From: Pseudomonas saudiphocaensis
Lineage (GTDB): Bacteria > Pseudomonadota > Gammaproteobacteria > Pseudomonadales > Pseudomonadaceae
Direction: 5' to 3'
Assembly: GCF_000756775.1 (NCBI RefSeq)
Contig: NZ_CCSF01000001.1
Span: 3,100,001-3,164,000 of the forward strand
Length of the DNA: 64,000 nucleotides
The notes beneath the pieces are model-generated. The model was not told the origin of the DNA, searched no databases, and saw nothing but the letters and a program-made list of their open reading frames with translations. This document shows, piece by piece, positions 30,191-40,797 of the stretch (position 1 is its first letter; each line of letters opens with the position of its first letter). A program made the translations under genes and the position numbers.

Positions 30191-31123
30191 CTAAAAGGGC
30201 GCGTGCCACAGAGCGCTTTGGTAAGCCGGTAAGGCGATGGCGGCGAAGATGCCGATAACCGGTACCAGCAGCCAGAGGACGGCTAGAATCTTCACCGCCC
30301 TGCTGTTGGGTGGCGGTGGCGGGCCGAATCGATTGAGGCCTTTGCTACCGGGCGCGAGCAGCATGACGAAGGGGAATATCGAGCCGATCACCGGGATCAG
30401 GGTCAGCAGTATGAGCCAGCCGGACCAGCCGATGTCATGCAGGCGCTGTACACCCAGCTGTACCGTAACTATGAGAAAACCGATAACGATCAGTCCCATC
30501 AGGGGAAAGCCGACCAGACTGGAAAAGGCAAAGATACCGCCGCCGACTACCAGCAAGCCCAGGGCCGACAGCGACAGGATCATCGACCAGGCCAGATAGC
30601 GCAGGCGACCGATTCGGCCATGCACGGAGAATGGCTTGAGTTCGCCGAATTCGGGTGTGGGTTCGGCCACCTGAGCGCGGGGTGGTGCGTAGGGTTGGTT
30701 GAGCTCGTGCAGGGCTTCCGGGGCCGTATTCTGGGCCTGTCGTGCAAGGTACTTCTCGATAACGATGCCGCAGCTTTCGCACTGGATCGCCTGTGCCTGG
30801 GCATGTCCGCATTTTGGACATTCCATGTGTGCTGTTGCCAGGGGCGTTACCTCGGCACTATCCATCAGTGCGAGGCTAAGGGCTGGGTTGGGCTCGGGTT
30901 CCTTGCGAACCTTCGCCCCGGCAGCCTGAAGGGCGCGCAGGTATTGGTCTGCCTGCGTTTCGCTCAGCTCACGCTTGATGTTGACCGAGTCCTGTTGGAA
31001 CAGGCGGTCAATCGTGTCGGCATCGCTCTTGAAGAGGCGAGCGAGGTTGGCCTTGACGGTTTCGACTGCCATGCCAGGCATCAGCTCGCCATCGAAGACG
31101 ATTCGGTACTGGGTGGCCTGCAT
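30191..31123 (-). CDS. DUF805 membrane protein with N-terminal zinc ribbon
   Basis: 310 aa. Residues 1-85 form a soluble region of unknown type (YRIVFDGELMPGM), then a CxxC-x10-CxxC zinc ribbon (CPKCGH...CESCG, about 102-118), a linker, and a C-terminal DUF805 domain with four or five hydrophobic helices (about 170-300), including the hallmark QRLHDIGWSGW. DUF805 proteins are inner-membrane proteins without a known job. The ribbon could bind metal or nucleic acid at the cytoplasmic face. No operon partner; convergent with the ATPase. Confidence 0.85.
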   Translation of the reverse strand: MQATQYRIVFDGELMPGMAVETVKANLARLFKSDADTIDRLFQQDSVNIKRELSETQADQYLRALQAAGAKVRKEPEPNPALSLALMDSAEVTPLATAHMECPKCGHAQAQAIQCESCGIVIEKYLARQAQNTAPEALHELNQPYAPPRAQVAEPTPEFGELKPFSVHGRIGRLRYLAWSMILSLSALGLLVVGGGIFAFSSLVGFPLMGLIVIGFLIVTVQLGVQRLHDIGWSGWLILLTLIPVIGSIFPFVMLLAPGSKGLNRFGPPPPPNSRAVKILAVLWLLVPVIGIFAAIALPAYQSALWHAPF

Positions 31124-31248
31124 GGCACGTCCTTGTAATGGGTTTCAGCAAAGCCTAAATCGCCGCCAATGCCGCAACAAGCGACATGCGTTTCGCCGGG
31201 GTTAGCGGTTTGCAGAATGAGTGCTACATCACGCTGTCGTCAGCGTCG

Positions 31249-31677
31249 TCAGAACGGCCTGACCACCACAAGGATGACGATGGCCAGCAGAAACAGCACA
31301 GGAACCTCATTGAACCAACGGTAGAACACGTGGCTGCGGGAATTCTCGTCCCGTGCAAAGCGCTTCAATTGCGCCCCGCACATGAGGTGATAGGCGATCA
31401 GCAATGCGACCAACGCAAGCTTGGCATGCAGCCAGCCGCCGGTGCTGAACAACGCCGGGTTGAGGGCGATCATCCAGGCACCAAAGATCAAGGTGGCGAT
31501 CATCGAGGGGGTCATGATGCCCCGATACAGCTTGCGTTCCATGACCTTGAAGCGCTCGCGGCTGGGCTGATCTTCGCTCATGGCGTGGTAGACGAACAGT
31601 CTTGGCAAATAGAACAGCCCGGCGAACCAGCAGACGATGGCGATGATGTGTAGAGCCTTGAGCCATAGATAGAGCAT
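31249..31677 (-). CDS. hemJ: Protoporphyrinogen IX oxidase HemJ
   Basis: 142 aa from ATG 31677 (MLYLWLKALHII), where an AGGGAA box fits. Four hydrophobic helices. The conserved His10 (KALHII) and the HAKLALV lysine, both needed in known HemJ enzymes, are present. HemJ oxidises protoporphyrinogen IX to protoporphyrin IX in the inner membrane, replacing HemG or HemY. Older databases call it CopD-like or UPF0093. Divergent from argC. Confidence 0.9.
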   Translation of the reverse strand: MLYLWLKALHIIAIVCWFAGLFYLPRLFVYHAMSEDQPSRERFKVMERKLYRGIMTPSMIATLIFGAWMIALNPALFSTGGWLHAKLALVALLIAYHLMCGAQLKRFARDENSRSHVFYRWFNEVPVLFLLAIVILVVVRPF

Positions 31678-31810
31678 TGAGGTTTTCCCTGGACCGATTT
31701 GCGCGTAGATAGTAGTGGCTCGGGCAGCCATGCGTCACCTCAATGGTTGGCCGCAAGCGTTGGCAGCTTTATCATCCACGGTCTTTATCGTTGCATTCGA
31801 GAGGCGGCTC

Positions 31811-32845
31811 ATGATCAAGGTCGGAATTGTCGGCGGCACAGGCTACACCGGTGTCGAACTGCTGCGATTGCTTGCGCAGCATCCACAGGCCGACGTAACC
31901 GTGATCACCTCACGCTCCGAGGACGGCGTCAAGGTCACGGATATGTATCCGAACTTGCGTGGTCATTACGACGGCCTGGCCTTCAGCGTGCCGGATGCGG
32001 CAACTCTGGGCGCCTGTGACGTAGTGTTTTTTGCCACGCCTCATGGGGTCGCTCATGCTCTGGCGAAAGAATTGCTGGATGCAGGTACTCGGGTGATTGA
32101 CCTGTCAGCGGACTTCCGCCTGCAGGATGCCGATGAGTGGGCGAAATGGTACGGCCAGCCCCATGGCGCGCCTGACCTGCTGCCCGAGGCGGTCTATGGT
32201 CTGCCAGAAGTCAACCGTGAGCAGATTCGCGGAGCGCGCTTGATTGCCGTTCCAGGCTGTTACCCGACGGCGACTCAGCTGGGTTTTCTGCCATTGCTGG
32301 AAAACGGACTTGCCGATGCCTCGAAGCTGATCGCTGACTGCAAGTCGGGCGTGAGCGGTGCTGGTCGTGCGGCAAAGCTTGGTTCGCTGTTCACCGAGGC
32401 CGGCGAGAGCATGATGGCTTATGCAGTCAAAGGGCACCGCCATCTGCCGGAGATCAGCCAGGGGCTGCGTCGTGCGGCTGGCGGCGATGTAGGGCTTACC
32501 TTCGTGCCGCACCTGACCCCGATGATTCGTGGCATTCATGCAACGCTTTATGCGACGGTTATTGATACGTCGGTCGATCTGCAGGCGCTGTACGAGCAGC
32601 GCTACGCCGAGGAGCCGTTCGTCGATGTGATGCCGGCTGGAAGCCACCCCGAGACCCGCAGTGTGAGAGGCGCCAACATGTGCCGCATTGCCGTGCATCG
32701 CCCCCAGGGTGGTGACCTGGTGGTGGTGCTTTCGGTTATCGACAACCTGGTGAAGGGCGCATCCGGCCAGGCTCTGCAGAACATGAACATCCTCTTCGGG
32801 CTGGATGAGCGCCTCGGTCTTGGGAATGTGGCGCTGTTGCCGTAG
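31811..32845 (+). CDS. argC: N-acetyl-gamma-glutamyl-phosphate reductase
   Basis: 344 aa from ATG 31811 ([14 protein letters not shown]) with GAGG 6 nt upstream; the longer frame starting at 31715 has no family match. NADPH-binding GGTGYTG near residues 8-14, catalytic Cys150 in [10 protein letters not shown], and HRHLPEI near the substrate site. Third step of arginine synthesis. The start sits 133 nt from the divergent hemJ start, which must contain both promoters. Confidence 0.97.
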   Translation: MIKVGIVGGTGYTGVELLRLLAQHPQADVTVITSRSEDGVKVTDMYPNLRGHYDGLAFSVPDAATLGACDVVFFATPHGVAHALAKELLDAGTRVIDLSADFRLQDADEWAKWYGQPHGAPDLLPEAVYGLPEVNREQIRGARLIAVPGCYPTATQLGFLPLLENGLADASKLIADCKSGVSGAGRAAKLGSLFTEAGESMMAYAVKGHRHLPEISQGLRRAAGGDVGLTFVPHLTPMIRGIHATLYATVIDTSVDLQALYEQRYAEEPFVDVMPAGSHPETRSVRGANMCRIAVHRPQGGDLVVVLSVIDNLVKGASGQALQNMNILFGLDERLGLGNVALLP

Positions 32846-32913
32846 TACCGGGCTGTCTGCAGCCTAATGACGGCGCAGGCGACAACCCGCAGGAGTCGGT
32901 TTGCTGGCAATAG

Positions 32914-32943
32914 TTGACCGATTTCGTAGGGTAAGACGATAAT
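32914..32943 (+). promoter_or_regulatory. Candidate sigma-70 promoter of erpA
   Basis: TTGACC (32914-32919), 18-nt spacer, GATAAT (32938-32943), 44 nt before the erpA start. Read by eye only. Confidence 0.5.
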
Positions 32944-32987
32944 GCGTCATCAACGCAGTACAGGGCGCTTTGCGCCGGGAGAACCGA

Positions 32988-33338
32988 ATGAGTGTCGTAT
33001 CCTTCACGCCCACCGCGATCCAGTTCAGTCAGGATGCTGCGAGCAAGGTGAAGACCCTGGTCGAGGAAGAAGGTAATCCGCGCCTGAAATTGCGCGTCTT
33101 TGTCACCGGTGGGGGCTGCTCCGGGTTCCAGTACGGTTTTACCTTCGATGAGGAGCTGGCTGAGGATGACACCATCATCGAGCGTGAGGGTGTGAGCCTG
33201 GTGGTGGACGCCATGAGCTATCAATACCTGGCCGGTGCTGAAGTCGACTACCAGGAAGGCTTGGAAGGCTCGCGCTTCGTGATCAAGAACCCCAATGCCA
33301 CCACTACCTGTGGTTGCGGTTCTTCATTCTCAATCTGA
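32988..33338 (+). CDS. erpA: Iron-sulfur cluster insertion protein ErpA
   Basis: 116 aa A-type carrier. The three cluster-ligating cysteines are Cys44 (GGGCSGF), Cys108 and Cys110 (TCGCGSS). Start ATG 32988 ([10 protein letters not shown]) preceded by GGGAG. It passes 4Fe-4S/2Fe-2S clusters to target proteins such as isoprenoid-pathway enzymes. A strong terminator follows 13 nt after the stop; it is a one-gene unit. Confidence 0.95.
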   Translation: MSVVSFTPTAIQFSQDAASKVKTLVEEEGNPRLKLRVFVTGGGCSGFQYGFTFDEELAEDDTIIEREGVSLVVDAMSYQYLAGAEVDYQEGLEGSRFVIKNPNATTTCGCGSSFSI

Positions 33339-33351
33339 TCTTCTAGCTTGT

Positions 33352-33378
33352 AAAACGCCGCGCTATGCGCGGCGTTTT
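33352..33378. terminator. Bidirectional terminator erpA / anmK
   Basis: AAAACGCCGCGC, loop TAT, GCGCGGCGTTTT plus a further T: a 12-bp stem with A-run and T-run on opposite sides, serving both convergent genes. Confidence 0.9.
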
Positions 33379-33389
33379 TGTTTGGGCGG

Positions 33390-35878
<2,489 letters not shown>

Positions 35879-36054
35879 TGGATGTCTGGCGATTTTTTGT
35901 ACAGGAAAAATATCTGCCTAAAATATAAGCAAAGTGCTGTCTAGGCAACCCTTGTGATGCTGTCGATTTCCACAGTACACGCGCTCTAGCGTTGTAATTT
36001 TTGGTCGATCTTGTAAGGTTTACGCCCTTTTTAATACTCGGTACGGGGCCTCAA

Positions 36055-37254
36055 ATGAAGTCGGTTCAAGAGCAGTTGTCGGTGATCAAGCGGGGCGCTG
36101 ATGAGGTGCTTGTAGAGGCTGAGCTGATCACGAAACTGGAGCGAGGGCTCCCGCTTCGAATCAAGGCCGGCTTTGACCCGACAGCGCCCGATCTCCACCT
36201 GGGGCATACGGTACTTATAAATAAGCTTCGTCAGCTCCAGGATATGGGGCATCACATCCTATTCCTTATAGGTGATTTCACCGGGATGATTGGTGACCCG
36301 AGTGGCAAAAGCACGACTCGTCCACCTTTGACACGTGAGCAGGTTCTAGAAAACGCTGAGACCTACAAGACTCAGGTGTTCAAGATTCTCGATCCGGCGA
36401 AAACAGAAGTTGTCTTCAACTCCACCTGGATGGATCAGTTGAAGCCGTCGGATTTCATTCGCTTGGCATCGCAGTACACCGTAGCGCGCATGCTCGAACG
36501 TGAGGATTTCAGCAAGCGCTATACGTCCAATCAGCCAATCGCCATTCACGAGTTTCTGTATCCCCTTGTGCAGGGCTATGACTCGGTTGCATTGAAGGCT
36601 GACGTTGAGTTGGGCGGTACGGATCAGAAGTTCAATCTGCTGATGGGCAGAGAGTTGCAGCGCGCTTACGGCCAGGAGTCGCAGTGCATTGTGACCATGC
36701 CGCTTCTTGAGGGGCTGGACGGCGTCAAGAAGATGTCAAAGTCGCTGGGCAATTACGTGGGCATCCAGGAAGCGCCCGGTGTTATGTATAGCAAGCTGGT
36801 TTCGATTCCCGATGAGTTGATGTGGCGTTACTTCGAATTGCTCAGCTTCCGGAGCCTGGGTGAGATCGAGTCGTTCAAAGCGGACGTGCAGAATGGCGCC
36901 AACCCGCGTGATATCAAGATCAAGCTGGCTGAGGAAATCGTCGCGCGCTTTCACGGGGAAGAGGCTGCAGCAACTGCACATCGCTCAGTCGGTAATAGAA
37001 TGAAAGAAGGCGAGCTGCCGGAAGACATCCCTGAGATCAAGCTGCTTTCACCCGACGATATGCCTATAGCCTCTGTGTTGAACCGCGCTGGCTTGGTCAA
37101 GAATGCTGCAGTGGCTCGTGATCTGCTTGGCTCTGGCGGCGTGCGGGTTGACGGAGAGGTGGTAGACCGCAGCTTTATGTTCAAGCTCGGCGCGACCCAT
37201 GTATGTCAGGCGGGTAAGAAGGCTTTTGGCCGTATTTCGCTGCTCGCCGAATAA
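36055..37254 (+). CDS. tyrS: Tyrosyl-tRNA synthetase (TyrZ type)
   Basis: 399 aa class-I synthetase. Start ATG 36055 ([12 protein letters not shown]); the open frame extends 54 nt upstream from a TTG with no family similarity. Class signature HLGH near residue 50, the second signature KMSKS near 229, and a C-terminal S4 RNA-binding domain (about 335-395). The ~400-residue length and S4 arrangement match TyrZ of pseudomonads rather than E. coli TyrS. It precedes the rRNA promoter block directly. Confidence 0.96.
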   Translation: MKSVQEQLSVIKRGADEVLVEAELITKLERGLPLRIKAGFDPTAPDLHLGHTVLINKLRQLQDMGHHILFLIGDFTGMIGDPSGKSTTRPPLTREQVLENAETYKTQVFKILDPAKTEVVFNSTWMDQLKPSDFIRLASQYTVARMLEREDFSKRYTSNQPIAIHEFLYPLVQGYDSVALKADVELGGTDQKFNLLMGRELQRAYGQESQCIVTMPLLEGLDGVKKMSKSLGNYVGIQEAPGVMYSKLVSIPDELMWRYFELLSFRSLGEIESFKADVQNGANPRDIKIKLAEEIVARFHGEEAAATAHRSVGNRMKEGELPEDIPEIKLLSPDDMPIASVLNRAGLVKNAAVARDLLGSGGVRVDGEVVDRSFMFKLGATHVCQAGKKAFGRISLLAE

Positions 37255-37269
37255 ATCTTAAAATAGCGG

Positions 37270-37297
37270 TTGACGCGAGATTTGAGGTGCCTATAAT
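37270..37297 (+). promoter_or_regulatory. rRNA-type promoter P1
   Basis: TTGACG (37270-37275), 16-nt spacer, TATAAT (37292-37297), followed by a GC-rich discriminator GCGCACC. Starts 16 nt after the tyrS stop. Confidence 0.75.
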
Positions 37298-37366
37298 GCG
37301 CACCTTCTCCGGCGCAGGCCTTCGGCAAAACCTCTTGTAAATCAAGAAGTTAGCTAAATTAAAGGC

Positions 37367-37394
37367 TTGCGCGGACGGCGGATTCACGTAGAAT
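37367..37394 (+). promoter_or_regulatory. rRNA-type promoter P2
   Basis: TTGCGC (37367-37372), 16-nt spacer, TAGAAT (37389-37394), discriminator GCGCCGG. The -35 is the weakest of the four. Confidence 0.6.
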
Positions 37395-37471
37395 GCGCCG
37401 GACTGACAGGGCGGTGGTTTGGCTCTGTCGGTGCTTCGGTCAGGTTGATCGAAAGCGGTTGAAAGAGGTGG

Positions 37472-37499
37472 TTGACAGCGGGTTTGAACGCTGTAGAAT
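37472..37499 (+). promoter_or_regulatory. rRNA-type promoter P3
   Basis: TTGACA (37472-37477), 16-nt spacer, TAGAAT (37494-37499), then TCGCC. The -35 is consensus. Confidence 0.75.
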
Positions 37500-37580
37500 T
37501 CGCCTCCCGCTGACGAGAGACGCTGAGTTGATCGAAGGCATAAGCGGTTGAGAAGAAAGAAAAACTTCTTCAAAAACAGC

Positions 37581-37608
37581 TTGACGCGACACAAGGCTGC
37601 TGTAGAAT
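37581..37608 (+). promoter_or_regulatory. rRNA-type promoter P4
   Basis: TTGACG (37581-37586), 16-nt spacer, TAGAAT (37603-37608), discriminator GCGCGGCC of the stringently controlled type. Its start site would be about 50 nt before the 5S gene. Confidence 0.75.
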
Positions 37609-37644
37609 GCGCGGCCTCGGTTGAGCCGAAAGGCCTGATCGAAA

Positions 37645-37656
37645 CGCTCTTTAACA
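37645..37656 (+). promoter_or_regulatory. rrn leader boxA antitermination element
   Basis: CGCTCTTTAACA matches the boxA of rRNA leaders, which normally lies upstream of 16S. Here only 7 nt separate it from the 5S gene. Confidence 0.7.
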
Positions 37657-37663
37657 ACTGAAT

Positions 37664-37783
37664 TGCTTGACGACCATAGAGCGTTGGAACCACCTGATCC
37701 CATCCCGAACTCAGAAGTGAAACGACGCATCGCCGATGGTAGTGTGGGGCTTCCCCATGTGAGAGTAGGTCATCGTCAAGCTC
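37664..37783 (+). rRNA. rrf: 5S ribosomal RNA, without 16S/23S upstream
   Basis: 120 nt from TGCTTGACGACC to GTCAAGCTC, closely matching Pseudomonas 5S rRNA; the ends TGCTTGACGA and TCGTCAAGC pair as helix I, and internal landmarks such as CCGAACTCAGAAGTGAAACG and GGGGCTTCCCC are intact. The gene looks functional. What is odd is its setting: a full rrn promoter region and boxA lead straight into it, with no 16S, tRNA-Ile, tRNA-Ala or 23S. A strong terminator follows. Confidence 0.97.
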
Positions 37784-37789
37784 ATACAC

Positions 37790-37830
37790 CAAACCCCCGA
37801 TCATCGAAAGAAGGTCGGGGGTTTGTCTTT
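37790..37830 (+). terminator. Intrinsic terminator after 5S
   Basis: CAAACCCCCGA (37790-37800) and TCGGGGGTTTG (37815-37825) form an 11-bp stem with a 14-nt loop, followed by TCTTT. Confidence 0.88.
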
Positions 37831-37906
37831 GCGCGGAAAAAGAAAGGAAGCTCTGGGTTCTTTTTATATCTGTCGTTATGATGCCCGCCTTGTCGAAAGG
37901 GGGCTT

Positions 37907-38869
37907 ATGAACAGGTTGCTCAAAATACTGCAGGATGGCCATTTCCATTCGGGGCAGAAACTCGGAGCAGCCCTCGGAATCAGTCGCAGTGCAGTATGGA
38001 AGCACCTGCAGCGGCTTGAGGCGTCCTTGGGTATTCAGCTCTACAAGGTGCCTGGGCGGGGATATCGCTTGGCTGAGTCCATCTCGCTGCTTGATGAGAA
38101 CGGTAGCGCTGAGTCGCTCAAGCAGCTTGGCTGGGCTGTGAAAGTCCTAGATAGCACGGACTCGACGAATGCCGAGGCGCTACGAATGTTGCACGCGGGA
38201 GTGCAGGCGCCTTTCGTGGTGCTGGCTGAGGCGCAGACAAGCGGCAGAGGGCGACGAGGTCGTGCCTGGGTAAGCCCGCCTGCACAGAATCTTTATTACA
38301 CGCTGGCGCTTACCATCTCAGGGGGCGCACAGCGCTTGTCTGGCTTGAGTCTGGTAGTCGGGCTTGCGGTAATGCGGGCCTTGCGTCAGATGGGTGTGGA
38401 GCAGGCCGGGGTCAAATGGCCCAATGATATCTATGTCGATGGGAAGAAGATTGCCGGAATCCTGATGGAGCTATCCGGGGACCCTGCTGATCTATGCCAT
38501 GTGCTCATCGGTATCGGCGTTAATGTGAATATGACCTCCAGTGCCGTCGGAATAGAGCAGGCCTGGACGTCAATGCGTAACGAGACGCTGGCGTTAGTCG
38601 ATCGAAACGAGCTCGTCAGGGTTGTGAGTCATTCGCTGCATCATTACCTGGAGCGGCATGCCGAAGAGGGGTTTTCCGGGCTCCGGGCCGAGTGGGAGGC
38701 CTGCAATATCTGGCGTGGGCGGTACTGCTGCCTGAGTAGCGGGTCACAGCATGCCAAGGGTCTGGTGCTGGGTGTCGATGATCAAGGGGCGCTGAGGCTA
38801 AGCGTGAATGGACAGGAAAAGCGCTTTAGTGGCGGAGAGCTCAGTTTGAGGCTAGAAGATGATTCTTGA
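37907..38869 (+). CDS. birA: Biotin-protein ligase / biotin repressor BirA
   Basis: 320 aa from ATG 37907 (MNRLLKILQDG) with AAAGGGGG upstream; the open frame before it runs back into the 5S terminator and is not coding. N-terminal winged helix-turn-helix (about 15-52, LGISRSAVWKHLQRL) for DNA binding, central ligase domain with GRGRRGRAW (113-121) and KWPNDIYV, and a C-terminal SH3-like domain. It activates biotin to biotinyl-AMP, loads it on the AccB subunit of acetyl-CoA carboxylase and represses biotin genes. Overlaps coaX by 11 nt. Confidence 0.95.
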   Translation: MNRLLKILQDGHFHSGQKLGAALGISRSAVWKHLQRLEASLGIQLYKVPGRGYRLAESISLLDENGSAESLKQLGWAVKVLDSTDSTNAEALRMLHAGVQAPFVVLAEAQTSGRGRRGRAWVSPPAQNLYYTLALTISGGAQRLSGLSLVVGLAVMRALRQMGVEQAGVKWPNDIYVDGKKIAGILMELSGDPADLCHVLIGIGVNVNMTSSAVGIEQAWTSMRNETLALVDRNELVRVVSHSLHHYLERHAEEGFSGLRAEWEACNIWRGRYCCLSSGSQHAKGLVLGVDDQGALRLSVNGQEKRFSGGELSLRLEDDS

Positions 38870-39602
38870 GCTCGATTGCGGTAATAGCTTCATCAAGTGG
38901 CGTGTACTTGATCCGATTGGGCAGGGTAGCATCCTCGGATCGGGAATTGCGACAGAGGCAGATGGTCTGCTGGTTGAGTTGCTTTCTTTACCTGTCACTA
39001 TTTCCAAATGCCGCCTGGTCAGTGTCAGAAGTGACAGTGAGACCGCCTTATTGGTCGGGGCAATAGCCAGGTCGCTGGGTGTCGAGGTGCTGTGTGCCGC
39101 TGCTTCCGAGAAGTTGGGAGGTGTGACGAACGGGTACAAGGATTTTCAGCGTCTTGGGCTCGATCGTTGGCTGGCGATCGTAGGGGCTTATCAGCTTTGC
39201 CGCGGTCCGTGCGTTGTGATTGATCTGGGCACGGCGGTGACGGTCGACCTGATCGACGAGGGCGGGCAGCACCTTGGCGGCTATATCGCTCCCGGGATGT
39301 CGCTTCTGACCGCGCAGTTGCGCACTCATACCAAGCGTATTCTGTACGACGAGCAGGAGGCGAAGGCGGCGTTGAGCGATGTCGCTCCAGGGCGTAGCAC
39401 GAGTGAGGCGGTTGAGCGCGGTTGCCTGAAAATGCTGCATAGCTATATCGAAAGTCAGATCGACAGTGCGGCTCATTATCTTGGGGGGCAGCCAGAGGTT
39501 TTCGTGACTGGCGGTGATGTATCCCTTTTGGCTGAGCGGCGCCCGGTGAAGAAGGTGCCGGATCTGGTGTTCAAGGGGCTAGCAATAGCCTGTCCATTAT
39601 GA
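38859..39602 (+). CDS. coaX: Type III pantothenate kinase
   Basis: 247 aa ASKHA-fold kinase for the first step of coenzyme A synthesis. N-terminal phosphate loop DCGNSFIKW (6-14), NGYKDFQRLGLDRW with the catalytic Asp, and DLGTAVTVDLI. Type III kinases are CoA-insensitive and need a monovalent cation. The start ATG 38859 lies inside birA; the pair is conserved in Pseudomonas. The next gene begins 7 nt downstream. Confidence 0.95.
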   Translation: MILELDCGNSFIKWRVLDPIGQGSILGSGIATEADGLLVELLSLPVTISKCRLVSVRSDSETALLVGAIARSLGVEVLCAAASEKLGGVTNGYKDFQRLGLDRWLAIVGAYQLCRGPCVVIDLGTAVTVDLIDEGGQHLGGYIAPGMSLLTAQLRTHTKRILYDEQEAKAALSDVAPGRSTSEAVERGCLKMLHSYIESQIDSAAHYLGGQPEVFVTGGDVSLLAERRPVKKVPDLVFKGLAIACPL

Positions 39603-39609
39603 GGTTCGG

Positions 39610-40278
39610 ATGCGCTGGCTTTTTCTGCTCCTGGTATTGCTCAATCTTTTTTATTACATCCACAATCAGCAAGAGGCTCCTTGGCAACAGCAGGAGCTGC
39701 CGATTTTGGCTGGTGATGTGTCCGATCCGAGTATTCGCTTGCTGAGTGAGTCGGGCGAGCCGAAAAGACGTAATAAACTACCGGCGGCGTCAGAGGATGA
39801 GGGTTGTCTGTTTTTAGGTGGTTTTGATGAGGAGTCATCAGCAGCTGCCTTGCGACAGCGACTGCTGAGTCTTGATGTCGACTCCTCATTGCAGGCTATC
39901 GATTCGACCGCCGGAGTGGATTACTGGGTATATCTGCCGCCTCTGGTTTCGCGGCAGGCATCGCTGCGTCAGCTGCGGGAGTTGCAGTCGCGCAATATAG
40001 ATAGCTACATCATCACGGTTGGGGATCTCTCCAACGGTATTTCCCTGGGAATATTCTCGCGCAAGGACTCGGCAGAAAGCGTAGTGAGCCGGCTGCAGAG
40101 TCTTGATTACAGGGCTTCAATTCGGGAGCTGCCGAGGGCTCACCGTAAATACTGGGTCCGGGTTGAAAGTCGCAGTCGGCACCATGTGGATGAGCAGCTA
40201 CTGCAGGCTATGGTTCGAGACTTCCCTGGCTTGCAACATCAGCAAATGCCCTGCGCAAGCGTTGCAACTTCGGAATAG
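39610..40278 (+). CDS. SPOR domain membrane protein
   Basis: 222 aa. An N-terminal hydrophobic segment (about 2-18, RWLFLLLVLLNLFYYI) anchors it in the inner membrane; a linker leads to a C-terminal SPOR-like domain (about 135-212, including YIITVGDLSNGISLGIFS) of the kind that binds denuded peptidoglycan at division sites. The region 62-125 looks like a second, degenerate SPOR-like repeat. Third gene of birA-coaX-SPOR; function unassigned. Confidence 0.85.
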   Translation: MRWLFLLLVLLNLFYYIHNQQEAPWQQQELPILAGDVSDPSIRLLSESGEPKRRNKLPAASEDEGCLFLGGFDEESSAAALRQRLLSLDVDSSLQAIDSTAGVDYWVYLPPLVSRQASLRQLRELQSRNIDSYIITVGDLSNGISLGIFSRKDSAESVVSRLQSLDYRASIRELPRAHRKYWVRVESRSRHHVDEQLLQAMVRDFPGLQHQQMPCASVATSE

Positions 40279-40376
40279 TTTGCATAGAATGGCGCCCGCT
40301 TCGCGGTATAGTCCTGGTGGCTATTCGCAAGCAGCTGTCAGCAAAGCTAACCTCAAGTTTTTAAATGAGAAATTGC

Positions 40377-40405
40377 TTGACAGTGAGGTTCTAGGCATAG
40401 AGAAT
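40377..40405 (+). promoter_or_regulatory. Promoter of tRNA-Tyr-Gly-Thr cluster
   Basis: TTGACA (40377-40382), 17-nt spacer, GAGAAT (40400-40405), GC-rich GCCGCC discriminator, 13 nt before tRNA-Tyr. Confidence 0.65.
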
Positions 40406-40418
40406 GCCGCCTCGTTTT

Positions 40419-40503
40419 GGAGGGGTTCCCGAGTGGCCAAAGGGATCAGACTGTAAATCTGACGTCATCGACTTCGAAGGTTCGAATCCTTCTCCCTCCA
40501 CCA
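40419..40503 (+). tRNA. tRNA-Tyr (anticodon GTA)
   Basis: 85 nt, class II with a variable arm. Acceptor GGAGGGG pairs with TCCCTCC; anticodon GTA at 40453-40455; T-loop TTCGAAT; CCA is encoded. First of three tRNAs before tufB. Confidence 0.97.
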
Positions 40504-40528
40504 GATTTAAGCATGGCCCTTGGCTAGC

Positions 40529-40602
<74 letters not shown>

Positions 40603-40637
40603 AGTTTCAGGTCTGTGCAACAAGCTTCAAGTGTTTC

Positions 40638-40713
40638 GCTCATGTAGCTCAGTTGGTAGAGCACACCCTTGGTAAGGGTGAGGTCAGCGGTTCAAATCCG
40701 CTCATGAGCTCCA
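40638..40713 (+). tRNA. tRNA-Thr (anticodon GGT)
   Basis: 76 nt. Acceptor GCTCATG/CATGAGC; anticodon stem CACCC/GGGTG with loop TTGGTAA, anticodon GGT at 40671-40673; T-arm GGTTCAAATCC; CCA encoded. Confidence 0.97.
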
Positions 40714-40719
40714 AAACCC

Positions 40720-40752
40720 AAAGGCAGATATGTATATATCTGCCTTTGTTTT
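40720..40752 (+). terminator. Hairpin with T-run between tRNA-Thr and tufB
   Basis: AAAGGCAGATAT (40720-40731), loop GTAT, ATATCTGCCTTT (40736-40747), then GTTTT: a perfect 12-bp stem and short T-run, 45 nt before tufB. It may end the tRNA transcript or act as a partial attenuator of tufB. Confidence 0.75.
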
Positions 40753-40797
40753 AATGGTGGCGTGACTAGCTCAATTCAACGATGGGAGACGGTCTCG

